Counted from the first letter of the stretch, positions 18,034 to 26,751 are shown. The stretch: 64,000 nucleotides of DNA from Vulcanimicrobium alpinum (GCF_027923555.1 NZ_AP025523.1:2360484-2424483), one strand, 5' to 3'. The notes: a model not told the origin generated them from the sequence alone. Numbers and translations: made by a program.

Positions 18034-19914
18034 ATGACCCTCCGCACATCGGCGGCGCTCGCCGCCGCACTCGCGGCATTCTGCGCCGCGCCGGCGCTCG
18101 CGCAGAACGCGCCCGCCGCATCGCCCGTACCGTCGCCTTCGGCGACGCCGCTTGCCGAGATCGGCCGCACCGTCGTCACCAGCGACCGCGTCGCCGAGCC
18201 GATCGGGCGCTCGTCGCGTCCGACGTTCGTCGTCGACCGCCCGCACCTCGACGCGTACGGTGCGCGCACGCTCGGCGACGCGCTCGGCGACGTCCCCGGC
18301 GCGAACCTCTTTCCGTACGGCGCGTTCGGCGCTCAGGTCGACTACGGTCTGCGCGGCACCACGTCGGCGGAGACGCTCGTCCTGATGAACGGCGTCCCGA
18401 TCTCCTCCGCCTCGAACGGGATCACCGATCTCGGGACGCTGCCGCTGCTCGGCGTCTCGCGCATCGAAGTCGTCGAGAGCGGATCGTCGACGCTGTACGG
18501 TTCGAGCGCGACCGGAGGCGTGATCAACGTGATCACCGGCGGCCGCGTGCAGCCGTATGCGCGCATCGCCGCCGGCTCGCTCGGTGACCGCGACGCCGCC
18601 GCGGGAACGAGCCTCGGCGGCTTTTCGGTCTTCATCGAACGGCGCGTCGCGACGAACGCGTACGCCTATCCGTCGTTTCACACCAGCCTCACCGACGCCA
18701 CGCCGGCCGGAACGCGCGCCAACGCCGACGCGATGCAGAGCGCGGTGCGGCTCGCGTACGACCGCGCGCTCGGCGAGCGGTGGCGTCTCCACGCGGGCGC
18801 CGACGCCGACGCCTATCACGCCGGCGTACCAGGGTCGCTCGCGTTCGGGCTGACGCCGCTCGCGCGACAGAACCAGAATCGGGGCAACGTTGCGGCGGCG
18901 TTCGAACGCTACGGCGACCGCGATACGTTCACCGCGACGCTCTCCGGGGCGACGCAGAATCTTGCCTACGGCGATCCGTCGATCGGCGGGGAATACGACA
19001 CGCTCGACCGGCGCGTCGGCCTCTCGTTCAAGGACGCCCGTGCGTGGGGTCGCAGCGACCTCGTCGCCGGGCTCGATCTCGCGCGCGAGAACGCGCTGCT
19101 GACCTTCGCCGGAACCGGGGCACCGCTGGCGCAGACGCAGGCGCAGAGCGCGGCCTACGTGCAGTTCGGACGCGATCTCTCCGCGGCGACGCGGATCACG
19201 CTGGGCGTGCGCGGCGAACACGATGCGCCGATCGCCTCGGCGCTGATCCCGTCGATCGGCGCGATCACCTCGATCGGCGCCGCGCGCCTGAGCGCGAACT
19301 ACGGTGCGAGCTTCCGCGTCCCGACGATCATCGATCTCTACTATCCCGGCGCGTCGAACCCGTCGCTCAAGCCCGAGCGGCTGCGCAACGCCGACACCAC
19401 GCTCGCGTTTCCGTCGTTCGGCGGCGGCGTCTCGCTGGGCTGGTTCGGACGGCACGGGAACAACCTCATCGTCCTCGACGACAACTTCATTCCGCAGAAC
19501 ACGCAGCACGCGTCGGTCGAAGGGCTGCAGTTCACCGCGGCGACGCGACCGCTGTTCCACGTGCGCGCGAGTGCGAGCCTCACCGACGTCTACCGCGCGC
19601 TCGATACCGATACCGGACTGCGGCTGCCGCGCACGCCCCCGGTTCGTGCCACGCTCGCGCTCGATCGCCCGTTCGACGGCGGACGGTTCGCGTACGGCGC
19701 GCGCGCGCTCGTTGCGGGATCGCAGGGTCATGCGCCGTCGGCGATCGGCGTCCCGGATGCGTACGCGACCGCCGACGCTTACCTGCGGTACCGCTTCGGT
19801 CCCGCATCGATCCTCAGCGTGCGCGTGCGCAACCTCGGCGACGAACGCTACACGGCGGTCCCTGGGTATCCCGAGCCGGGCCGTACGTTCTCGCTCGAGC
19901 TTGCGACCCGCTAA
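18034..19914 (+). CDS. btuB: TonB-dependent outer-membrane vitamin B12 receptor
   Basis: 626 residues. A signal peptide (AALAAFCAAPALAQ) is followed by a Ser/Pro-rich linker. The plug domain follows (GRTVVTSDRVAEPIGR, TLGDALGDVPGANLFPYG, LRGTTSAETLVLMNGVPI, SRIEVVESGSSTLYGSSATGGVINV), then a 22-strand-type barrel ending LELATR. BtuB identity is supported by the cobalamin riboswitch 45 nt upstream and by btuFCD and cobU on either side. The ATG has the ribosome-binding sequence AGGGAAGGA. A clear TonB box is not evident. Other TonB receptors share the fold, so the ligand call rests mostly on regulation and context. Confidence 0.92.
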   Translation: MTLRTSAALAAALAAFCAAPALAQNAPAASPVPSPSATPLAEIGRTVVTSDRVAEPIGRSSRPTFVVDRPHLDAYGARTLGDALGDVPGANLFPYGAFGAQVDYGLRGTTSAETLVLMNGVPISSASNGITDLGTLPLLGVSRIEVVESGSSTLYGSSATGGVINVITGGRVQPYARIAAGSLGDRDAAAGTSLGGFSVFIERRVATNAYAYPSFHTSLTDATPAGTRANADAMQSAVRLAYDRALGERWRLHAGADADAYHAGVPGSLAFGLTPLARQNQNRGNVAAAFERYGDRDTFTATLSGATQNLAYGDPSIGGEYDTLDRRVGLSFKDARAWGRSDLVAGLDLARENALLTFAGTGAPLAQTQAQSAAYVQFGRDLSAATRITLGVRGEHDAPIASALIPSIGAITSIGAARLSANYGASFRVPTIIDLYYPGASNPSLKPERLRNADTTLAFPSFGGGVSLGWFGRHGNNLIVLDDNFIPQNTQHASVEGLQFTAATRPLFHVRASASLTDVYRALDTDTGLRLPRTPPVRATLALDRPFDGGRFAYGARALVAGSQGHAPSAIGVPDAYATADAYLRYRFGPASILSVRVRNLGDERYTAVPGYPEPGRTFSLELATR

Positions 19915-20083
19915 GCGCCCGCGCGCAGCCGTCGATCCTCGGCCGCGCGAGGGCGAATGCTATTGGGAGAACGGCCTGCTGGTCTTCACCGCGGCGTACC
20001 ATTTGCGCCGCGGCTGGTGCTGCGGCGGCGGCTGCCGGCATTGTCCGTATCGCAACGACGTCGCCGACCCGCAGAAAAAATGA
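19901..20083 (+). CDS. Small cysteine-rich DUF5522 family protein
   Basis: 60 residues from a TTG at 19901, overlapping the end of btuB by 14 nt. The core reads ECYWENGLLVFTAAYHLRRG then WCCGGGCRHCPY. The CC-x3-C-x2-C cluster plus conserved HCPY is the signature of DUF5522, a small family of unknown function that probably binds a metal. The start is uncertain because no ATG or GTG precedes the conserved region, and the overlap implies coupling to btuB. Metal binding is inferred from the cysteines only. Confidence 0.8.
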   Translation: MRPAKRPRAAVDPRPREGECYWENGLLVFTAAYHLRRGWCCGGGCRHCPYRNDVADPQKK

Positions 20084-20084
20084 C

Positions 20085-20661
20085 TTGTTCGGCGCGACGG
20101 TTCCGACTACGCTGGCGGTGATGCCGCCTGGCGCGAACACCGCTGCCTAACTCTTTCTCGACCTGCAGGACGAAATCGTCAAGAACAGCCGCGCGCTCCC
20201 GCTAGCGCGCCTGCGGCGCACGAGCAGCGCGCTCGCGAAATGGCGGCGCTCAACCACCTGCCGGTTTGGCTCTCGTCGCTGCCTCCCGGCGGCGCGTATC
20301 TCACCGAGGTGCTCGAACCGCTGGGAGGGCCTGCACCGCGCCCGCGGACGCAGACGACCGCCGTCGCCGACGCGGGACGCGTCGAGGCGATCGCGGGGAG
20401 CGGTCGTAAAACGCTGATCCTCGTCGGCGTCGTAAGCGAGATCGTCGTGCAGCGCACGGCGCTCGATGCGCTCGTCGCCGGCTACGAGGTGCTCGTCGCC
20501 GTCAATACTTGCGGCGGCATCGACGCGCGCACGGAGGACGCGGCTGGCGCCGCATCGCGGCCGCCGGCGGCACGACGACGTCGTCGACGACCTTCGACGC
20601 CGAACTCGCCGGCGTTACGCCAGGCATCGTCTACGAAACGATCGCTGCCGCGTCGGCATAG
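20085..20661 (+). pseudogene. Decayed isochorismatase-like hydrolase (cysteine hydrolase superfamily)
   Basis: Reading across three frames reconstructs one isochorismatase-family protein. The first part is TTLAVMPPGANTA, then an in-frame TAA at 20148, then LFLDLQDEIVKNSRALPLAR. A one-base loss near 20237-20240 shifts to AALNHLPVWLSSLPPGGAYL through RKTLILVGVVSEIVVQRTAL. A second one-base loss near 20545 shifts to WRRIAAAGGTTTSSTTFDAEL and IVYETIAAASA. Aspartate in LDLQDE is retained and the expected cysteine position reads VVSEIVVQ, as in YcaC-like relatives. Three lesions in one gene make a real pseudogene more likely than sequencing error. Confidence 0.82.
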
Positions 20662-20675
20662 CGGTCCGCGTCCGG

Positions 20676-21464
20676 CTACGCGGTCCCCTTGCGCGCGCGA
20701 CGGCGCGGGATCGCGACCATCGCGCCGTCGGTCGTGCGGCGCACCGCGATCTCGGCGCCGTAGGCGCGCGTCAGCAGGTCTGCGCGCACGACCTCCGCGA
20801 CGGGTCCGTCGGCGAGGACCGTTCCGTCGCCGACGAGCACGATACGATCGACCGACGCAACCGCGAGGTTGAGATCGTGCAGCACCACCGCGATCGCCGC
20901 ACCGTCGTCGGCGAGGCCGCGCAGGATGTCGAGCGTCGCGTACGCGCCGGCGAGATCGAGGTGGCTTGTCGGCTCGTCGAGGAGCAGCGTCGGCGCCTGC
21001 TGCGCGAGCGCGCTCGCGATCCACACCCGCTGGCGTTCACCGCTGGAAAGCGTTGCGATGCGGCGTAACGCGAACTCGGTCAGGTCGAGCCGTGCGAGCG
21101 CAGCGTCGACGATCGCTTCGTCGTCGGGCTGATCGCCCCACTGCCACCACGGACGATGCGGGAGGCGTCCGAGCGCAACGGCTTCGCGCACCAGCACGTC
21201 GTCGTCGGCGTGTTCTTCCGCCGGCACGAGCGCGATGCGCCGCGCGCGTGCGCCGGGCGTGAGAGCGTGCGCGGGAACGCCGTCGATCGCGACCGTCCCG
21301 CCGTGCAGCGGGATCGTCCCGGCAAGCGCGCGCAGGAGCGTCGATTTCCCCGATCCGTTCGGCCCGACGATCGCGACGAGCTCGCGCGGCCGGAGCGTCA
21401 GGTCGACGTCGCGCAGGACGACGCGTTCGCGATAACCCAGCACGAGCGCGCGCGCCTCGATCAT
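20676..21464 (-). CDS. btuD: Cobalamin ABC transporter ATP-binding protein
   Basis: 262 residues. Walker A GPNGSGKST, the Q-loop region VPAEEHADDDVLV, the ABC signature LSSGERQRVWIASAL, Walker B LLLDEPTSHLD and the H-loop VLHDLNLA are all present. The family is the FecE/BtuD/HmuV type. The ATG overlaps the permease stop (ATGA). It is the last gene of the riboswitch-controlled btuFCD operon and is convergent to the pseudogene at 20085-20661 with 14 nt between them. Confidence 0.92.
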   Translation of the reverse strand: MIEARALVLGYRERVVLRDVDLTLRPRELVAIVGPNGSGKSTLLRALAGTIPLHGGTVAIDGVPAHALTPGARARRIALVPAEEHADDDVLVREAVALGRLPHRPWWQWGDQPDDEAIVDAALARLDLTEFALRRIATLSSGERQRVWIASALAQQAPTLLLDEPTSHLDLAGAYATLDILRGLADDGAAIAVVLHDLNLAVASVDRIVLVGDGTVLADGPVAEVVRADLLTRAYGAEIAVRRTTDGAMVAIPRRRARKGTA

Positions 21465-22459
21465 GCGATCCGGCTCCGCCGCAACGCGATGTAGAGAAAC
21501 GCGGGGACGCCGAGCAGCGAGAGGAGCACCCCGATCGGCAGTTCCAGCGGCGGCGCCGCGGTGCGCGCGATCGTGTCGGCGACGACGACGATCCCCGCTC
21601 CGGCCGGGACGCTCGCCGGGATGCTCCAGCGCGTGTCCGCTCCGCAGAACGCGCGCACCACGTGCGGCACGATCAGGCCGACGAAGCCGATGACGCCGCT
21701 CACGCTGACCGCGGCCGCAGTGAGCAGCGATGCGGCGATCAGCACGATCCAACGCGTGCGTTCCAAATCGACGCCGAGCGAACGGGCGCGCACGTCGCCG
21801 ACGCGGATCGCGTTGAGCGCCGGGACGACCGATGCCGCGAGGATCGCGCCGACCGCGGCGTACAGCGCCGCCCAGCCGAGATCGCTCCAGCCGTGGCCGA
21901 CCAGCGATCCGCCGAGCCACGCGAGGATGCTCAGCGAGACGCTCGCGTTCGGCGCCAGCAGGATCACCAGCGTCGTCATCCCGGCGAACAGCGACGACAC
22001 GGCGATCCCGGCCAGGATCAGACGTTCCGGTGAGAGACCGCGACCGCTGCGCGCGAGCGACGCGACGCCGAGCGTCGTCCCCAGCGCGACGCCGAAGGCG
22101 AGCACGCCGTAGAGCGGCGGCGGCATACCGATCGCGATCGCGACCGCGATCGAAAATGCGGCGCCCGCGCTGCCGCCGGTCAGATACGGATCGACCAGCG
22201 GATTGCGCAGCATCCCCTGGAGCAGCGAACCGCTCAGCGCGAGCGCGGCGCCGACGAGCGCGGCGATCAGCACGCGCGGCAGGCGCAGCGCCCACAGCAC
22301 CGTGCTCACCTGGTCCGCGGCGCGCGGATGCGCGAGCGCCGCGAAGATCGCGCGGGGATCGAACGCGACCGCTCCGGCCGCGATGCCGAGCGCGATCGCT
22401 CCCGCGACCAGCGCACACAGCGCGGCGAGCGCGAGCGCGCGGCGCAGATTCAGCGCCAT
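21461..22459 (-). CDS. btuC: FecCD/BtuC-family ABC permease
   Basis: 332 residues with about ten transmembrane helices. FecCD-family motifs are clear: LRLPRVLIAALVGAALALSG, LLQGMLRNPLVDPYLTGGSA, WLGGSLVGHGWSDL and SGVIGFVGLIVPHVVR. The ATG at 22459 gives MALNLRRALALAAL; longer reading upstream is btuF in another frame. It overlaps btuF by 10 nt and btuD by 4 nt. Cobalamin as substrate is inferred from the riboswitch ahead of the operon. Confidence 0.93.
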   Translation of the reverse strand: MALNLRRALALAALCALVAGAIALGIAAGAVAFDPRAIFAALAHPRAADQVSTVLWALRLPRVLIAALVGAALALSGSLLQGMLRNPLVDPYLTGGSAGAAFSIAVAIAIGMPPPLYGVLAFGVALGTTLGVASLARSGRGLSPERLILAGIAVSSLFAGMTTLVILLAPNASVSLSILAWLGGSLVGHGWSDLGWAALYAAVGAILAASVVPALNAIRVGDVRARSLGVDLERTRWIVLIAASLLTAAAVSVSGVIGFVGLIVPHVVRAFCGADTRWSIPASVPAGAGIVVVADTIARTAAPPLELPIGVLLSLLGVPAFLYIALRRSRIA

Positions 22460-23232
22460 CGCGCCGCCTGCGTCACGAGCGCTTCGACGGCGTCGGGGAC
22501 GCGCGGTCCGGGACGCAGCAGATCGTCGTCGGGGACGCGCACGATGTGCCCGGCGCGCACGGCGCGCAGCCGCGCCCACGGCTCGCCGGTGAACTGCGTC
22601 GCCGATTCCGGGACAATGATGAGATCGGGCTGCGCGGCGAGGAGCCGTTCGGCGGAGAACTCCGGCCACGGCGTGCGGGCCGCGCCCGCAACGTTGGCGA
22701 GGTTGGCGGCGCGCAAGAGATCGTCGACGTACGAGCCGGCGCCGGCGGTGACGATCGGATCGCGTCCGATCGCGACGAACGCGCGCAGGGGACGGCGCAG
22801 CGCGGCGCGGTGCGCGTTCCGCGCGAGGCGCGCGCGCATCGACGCGATCAGCGCCTGCGCCTGGGAAGCGCGGCCCGTTTCACGGCCGAGCTGCGCGATC
22901 GCGGCGAAATCGCCGGCGAGGTCGTCCACACGCAGCGTCAGCGTCCGCACGCCCGCGCGCGCGACGTCGTTCAGCTGCGCGGCCTCGTAGGTGATGCCGA
23001 CGACGAGGTCGGGCCGCAGGGCGACGATCGCCTCGGCGTTGACGGTGTTGAGCGTCCCGACGCGCGGGAGCGATCGCGCACGTGCAGGCCGGTCGGAGAA
23101 CGCGTCGACGCCGACGACCCGCGGCCCCGCACCGATCGCGAAGAGATCCTCGGTGAGCGACGGCGCGAGCGAGACGATGCGCGTCGCCGCGGCGGCAAGA
23201 AGCGCGAAAGCGAGGACTGGAGCCACGGACAT
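22450..23232 (-). CDS. btuF: Cobalamin ABC transporter substrate-binding protein
   Basis: 260 residues from the ATG at 23232, preceded by AAGGTGG. A short signal peptide (MSVAPVLAFALLAAAAT) leads into the periplasmic-binding fold: RIVSLAPSLTEDLFAIGAG, VGTLNTVNAEAIVALRPDLVVG, and a C-terminal PEFSAERLLAAQPDLIIVP. It is first in the btuFCD operon, 45 nt downstream of a cobalamin riboswitch on the same strand, so vitamin B12 is the probable ligand. It is a paralogue of the BtuF-like protein at 16358-17197. Confidence 0.92.
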   Translation of the reverse strand: MSVAPVLAFALLAAAATRIVSLAPSLTEDLFAIGAGPRVVGVDAFSDRPARARSLPRVGTLNTVNAEAIVALRPDLVVGITYEAAQLNDVARAGVRTLTLRVDDLAGDFAAIAQLGRETGRASQAQALIASMRARLARNAHRAALRRPLRAFVAIGRDPIVTAGAGSYVDDLLRAANLANVAGAARTPWPEFSAERLLAAQPDLIIVPESATQFTGEPWARLRAVRAGHIVRVPDDDLLRPGPRVPDAVEALVTQAARWR

Positions 23233-23277
23233 CCACCTTGACGCGAGGCAGCGACGTCGTTGAAGAGGATGCTCGCA

Positions 23278-23440
23278 CCGGTATCCTGACTCGCGGATCG
23301 TCGCCCTCGTGCCGGCGCCTTCCCGGTTTGTCGACCAGTGGCGGACGGCGGCTTCCCGCTTACAGTGGCGCGACCGTCCCGGAATTGCACCGGGTTCCCG
23401 TCGCGAGCAGATGAAAGCGCGCATTCGCTGGACGCACCGG
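23278..23440 (-). promoter_or_regulatory. Cobalamin riboswitch upstream of btuFCD
   Basis: On the minus strand the elements run GGGAACCCGGTG, AATTCCGGGACGG, the core CGCCACTGTAAGCGGGAAG, CCACTGG, GGGAAGGCG and GAGTCAGGATACC. These match the cobalamin riboswitch consensus in order and spacing. P1 can form between CCGGT near 23436-23440 and ACCGG at 23278-23282 (minus-strand reading). The aptamer ends 45 nt before the btuF ATG. No T-rich terminator stem follows, so control at translation is more likely than attenuation. Confidence 0.94.
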
Positions 23441-23488
23441 CGGTCCTCGACGGCGGGGAATCATCCCGCCGAAGCGGTATCGGCCCGG

Positions 23489-25429
23489 ATGCACGTTCCC
23501 ATCCGCATCCATCTCGGATCGCTCGTCCTCGCGGAAGCGCTGCTTGCCGCGTGCGGCGGCGGCGGATCGGGCGGCGGCGGAGCGACCGTGCCGCAGACGA
23601 CGGCGACGACGCCCGCTGCGAGCAACGGCGTCACGCTGCTCTCGGCGTACGGGAGCGCTCTCGTCGCGCGGGTCGCGCCGTCGTCGAACGATGCCGTGGT
23701 GCTGGCGCAGGCGGCGACGACGCCGACGGAGCCGTCGTCGGGCGCCTCGTTGACGCAGTACGCCGCGACGATCACCGACGCGGCCGGAACGACGGGCGCA
23801 TCGGCGCAGCGCGCGGCGGCGTCGGCGCGCGCTGCGGAACTGCGCGCGCGCATCCTCGAGAATCGCGACGCCGAGCGCGCCGACGGCCTGCGCGAGCAGA
23901 CGCTGCGCCCGGAACGGACGCGCGCGCTGCTGCGCGGCCTCACCGCGCAGCCCGCACGTGCGACCTCGTCCACGCGCACCACGCGCACCGTCGTTGGAAC
24001 CGTGGGAACGCAGCGGCAGTTCTTCATCATCACCTCGAACATCGGCAACTCCGGCGGCTGCGCCGCCGGAACCGGCAACGGCCAATATCAATGCGCGAAG
24101 CAGATCACCGCGACGCTCGAAGCAGCCGGCGCGCACGGCAACATCTGGGTCGACGACGCATCGCTCGCGACGGCCGGCGAGTTCACGAATGTTCCGTCGG
24201 AGTTCCAGCAGGTCGCAGCCGACTTCGACCGCTACTGGCAGATCGAGACCAACGCGTTCGCCCAGCCGTTCTTCAGCGGCGCGCAGCCGATCGTCTTCGG
24301 CTACAGCAGCACGAAGACGCAGTGCGATACGAGCGGCAACCCGCTGCCGGCGTCGCAGTACACGAAAACCGATCTGAGCTCGGCGAACAACACCTCGATC
24401 GACATCGTGATCACCGACGCGCTCGCGGGTACCGGCGAGGGCGGCTACTACTACATCGTCGATGAGTTCCCGCAGTCGGTGTGGGAGTGCGCGAGCGCGC
24501 CCAAGCCGCTCAGCAACAACACCTCGATGTTCGTGCTCACCGGGAACAACTACACCAGCGGCCCCAATTTGGCCCAGTTCAACGAGACGTACTGGCTCAA
24601 CACCGACGTCCCGCGCAGCCTCTCGCACGAATTTCAGCATCTGCTCCACGCGCATTACAAAGTGCTGCGCGCCGCGCTGAACGGCCAGCCGCAGACGGCC
24701 GACGACTCCTTCGTCGACGAGGGGATGTCGATGCTCGCCGAGGACCTCGCGACGGATCCCGCGCCGGGTCAGCACATCGACACGCCGCGGTTCACGTATT
24801 CGTTCATGCTCGAGCCGTCGCTGTACTCGCTGACCTCGTTCACCGCGTATCAGCCCAACCCGACGAGCACCGCGACGAACCCGCCGTATGGCTGGTACTC
24901 GAATACGGCCGGGAGCTACGGGCAGGCGTATCTGTTCCAGCGCTATCTATACGACCGTTTCGGCGACGACGCAATCCAGTCGATCTACAACAGCACGCAA
25001 TCGAGCGTCAACGCGGTGAGCGCGGCGGCCGGCGAACCGTTCGCCCAGCTGTATCGCGAGTTCGCGACGGCGGTCGCCGCGCAGAACACTCCGTACGGCG
25101 TCGCACCGTTCGGATTCTCGAACGCGGTGACACTACGCGGCACGGTGACGGTGCCGTCGCGCCGGAGCGGATCGCTCAGCACGCGCACGCTCACCTTCGG
25201 CGGACCGCAGCCGCCGGAGACGTTCGGCAACGCGCTGCCGAACGGGTTCCTCACGATCGCACCGGGGACCACGGCGACGACATTCATCGTCGACGGCGGA
25301 ACGCTGTTCTTGCCGGCGGCGAACGGCGCGAGCGGTTCGACGGTCGGCGTGACTGCAGCGGGGACGCCGAGTTTTCAGGGCTCGTCGGTGCAGGGCGCGC
25401 TGCCGACGCCGGCGCCCAGCTCGCAGTAA
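23489..25429 (+). CDS. Secreted lipoprotein zinc metalloprotease (gluzincin, M30/hyicolysin-like)
   Basis: 646 residues from the ATG at 23489. A lipoprotein signal (SLVLAEALLAAC) is followed by a Gly-rich stretch, then by a Thr/Ala-rich and Arg-rich propeptide-like region. The catalytic motif SHEFQHLLHAHYK places His380, Glu381 and His384, and DEGMSMLAEDL supplies Glu411 as a probable third zinc ligand; this HEFQH...DEG spacing resembles hyicolysin-type M30 peptidases. A beta-rich C-terminal domain (VTVPSRRSGSLSTRTLTF) follows. The protein is predicted to be exported and lipid-anchored. A nearby bidirectional hairpin ends transcription. The substrate is unknown. Confidence 0.82.
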   Translation: MHVPIRIHLGSLVLAEALLAACGGGGSGGGGATVPQTTATTPAASNGVTLLSAYGSALVARVAPSSNDAVVLAQAATTPTEPSSGASLTQYAATITDAAGTTGASAQRAAASARAAELRARILENRDAERADGLREQTLRPERTRALLRGLTAQPARATSSTRTTRTVVGTVGTQRQFFIITSNIGNSGGCAAGTGNGQYQCAKQITATLEAAGAHGNIWVDDASLATAGEFTNVPSEFQQVAADFDRYWQIETNAFAQPFFSGAQPIVFGYSSTKTQCDTSGNPLPASQYTKTDLSSANNTSIDIVITDALAGTGEGGYYYIVDEFPQSVWECASAPKPLSNNTSMFVLTGNNYTSGPNLAQFNETYWLNTDVPRSLSHEFQHLLHAHYKVLRAALNGQPQTADDSFVDEGMSMLAEDLATDPAPGQHIDTPRFTYSFMLEPSLYSLTSFTAYQPNPTSTATNPPYGWYSNTAGSYGQAYLFQRYLYDRFGDDAIQSIYNSTQSSVNAVSAAAGEPFAQLYREFATAVAAQNTPYGVAPFGFSNAVTLRGTVTVPSRRSGSLSTRTLTFGGPQPPETFGNALPNGFLTIAPGTTATTFIVDGGTLFLPAANGASGSTVGVTAAGTPSFQGSSVQGALPTPAPSSQ

Positions 25430-25434
25430 TGAAC

Positions 25435-25471
25435 GAAGCCCGCCGGGGGACGCATCCCCGCGGCGGGCTTC
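25435..25471. terminator. Hairpin between convergent metalloprotease and porin genes
   Basis: GAAGCCCGCC (25435-25444) pairs perfectly with GGCGGGCTTC (25462-25471), and an inner GGGGGA/TCCCCG pairing extends the stem. It lies 5 nt after the metalloprotease stop and 36 nt from the end of the opposing gene, so it may serve both directions. No long T-tract is present. Confidence 0.6.
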
Positions 25472-25506
25472 GTCGACGCCGGTTGCCGTGAGGCGGCCGA
25501 ACGTCG

Positions 25507-26706
25507 TTAGAACTTCACGATCGACTCGAACGAGACGGTCGAGAGGCCGTTCGTCGGCGAGCCGTTCGCGTTGGCCCAAACGCTGTGGTTGGAGTGATCG
25601 GCCCGGCCTTCGAGCCGGAACAGCAGCGCCGAGGAGGGGGCGTACGCGAACGTGAGCGTCCCTTCGTTCCACTGCTGGTTGTACGAGGTGCGCGCGCCTT
25701 GCGGATCGCTGAACACTTCGTACCGTCCGATCACTTGGAGTTTGCTCGTGATCTGGGCGGCGACGTACCCCGCGCCGCCGTTCCAGTTCGCGGGGCCGAA
25801 GCCCACGAATGTTCCGGTGCTGTCGGCGACCGGCGCGATCGCCTGGTGACCGTGATCGAAGTTCACGGTTCCGGTGACGAACGATCCGAACTTGTAGGTC
25901 GCGACCGCATCGATCACCGACCGGTGCGTCGCGGTGTCGAAGCCCGGCGGGAACGCCGAAGGATTCGTCCACGCCGCGTTGCTGATCCGCTCGGTGCCGG
26001 AGTAGCCTTGCGCCGTGAGGGTCAAGTTCTTGTTGGTGTACGCGAGGCCGCCCTCACCGGTGCGCGGACCGCCCGGACCTTTGGTGTTGTCCCACCCGTT
26101 GTTGACCCCCGCGATCACCGAGAGAAACGGCGTCGCCGCCCACGTCAGCCGCACGCCGGTATGCGTGAACGGGATCGCGTAGCCGAAGAGGATCGAACGC
26201 GAGTAGTTGAGATTGCTCGGGCTCTCCAGTACTTCCGCGCCGGCGAGCGTGCTGAACTTCCCGAAGAGCAGCGTGAACGGACCCGACGTCCCCGACAAAT
26301 ACGCGTTGGTGATATCGAAGCTGTTGTTGTTCGCGGTCGGGTATGACGCGAGGATGTCAGCGTCTTGGCCGGCCGTCAGTTCGATTTTGCCGCCGATCGG
26401 TGCGTTGTGGATCAGCTGCAAGTTCACACTGTTGAGCATCGGCTGCTGGTTGACCGTGTCGAAGACGCGCGAATTCGTGCCGTCGGCGAAGGTCAGGCTG
26501 CGTGAGTTACCGGCGGTCGTATACGCGGAATCCGCAAACCCCGTCGTCACCCATGCTCGTGGTGTCGGTGACGGCGACGGACTCGGAGACGCGGACGACG
26601 CCGGTGATGCAGACGGTTTCGGCGACGGCGACGGGCTGGATTGGGCGAGAGCGGACACGGGAACGCAGACGCATGCGGCGACGAACGCCGCAACGAGATA
26701 GTTCAA
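25507..26706 (-). CDS. Outer-membrane beta-barrel porin (OmpL-like, BBP2 family)
   Basis: 399 residues starting at TTG (26706) directly behind a strong GAGGAGGAGG ribosome-binding sequence. A signal peptide (AAFVAACVCVPVSALAQ) precedes a Ser/Pro repeat linker. Alternating-residue beta strands run to the C-terminus: NSVNLQLIHNAPIGGKIELT, GPFTLLFGKFSTLAGAEVLE, SRSILFGYAIPFTHTGVRLT. The last residue is a phenylalanine (SFESIVKF), typical of BAM-recognised barrels. The strands GKFSTLAGAE and FTHTGVRL match the BBP2/OmpL-like group. Substrate is unknown. Confidence 0.83.
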   Translation of the reverse strand: MNYLVAAFVAACVCVPVSALAQSSPSPSPKPSASPASSASPSPSPSPTPRAWVTTGFADSAYTTAGNSRSLTFADGTNSRVFDTVNQQPMLNSVNLQLIHNAPIGGKIELTAGQDADILASYPTANNNSFDITNAYLSGTSGPFTLLFGKFSTLAGAEVLESPSNLNYSRSILFGYAIPFTHTGVRLTWAATPFLSVIAGVNNGWDNTKGPGGPRTGEGGLAYTNKNLTLTAQGYSGTERISNAAWTNPSAFPPGFDTATHRSVIDAVATYKFGSFVTGTVNFDHGHQAIAPVADSTGTFVGFGPANWNGGAGYVAAQITSKLQVIGRYEVFSDPQGARTSYNQQWNEGTLTFAYAPSSALLFRLEGRADHSNHSVWANANGSPTNGLSTVSFESIVKF

Positions 26707-26735
26707 ACCTCCTCCTCATGGAAAAAACGTAATAC

Positions 26736-26751
26736 GGCCCATTGTAGGGCC
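26736..26751 (-). promoter_or_regulatory. GGCCC/GGGCC hairpin containing a TACAAT hexamer upstream of the porin gene
   Basis: On the minus strand GGCCC TACAAT GGGCC is followed by GTATTACGTTTTTT. It could end the upstream minus-strand gene (stem plus T6, after a 9-nt gap) or act as the porin promoter, with TACAAT as -10. No convincing -35 is present. Both readings remain open. The rest of the interval from 26707 to 26822 shows nothing else. Confidence 0.35.
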
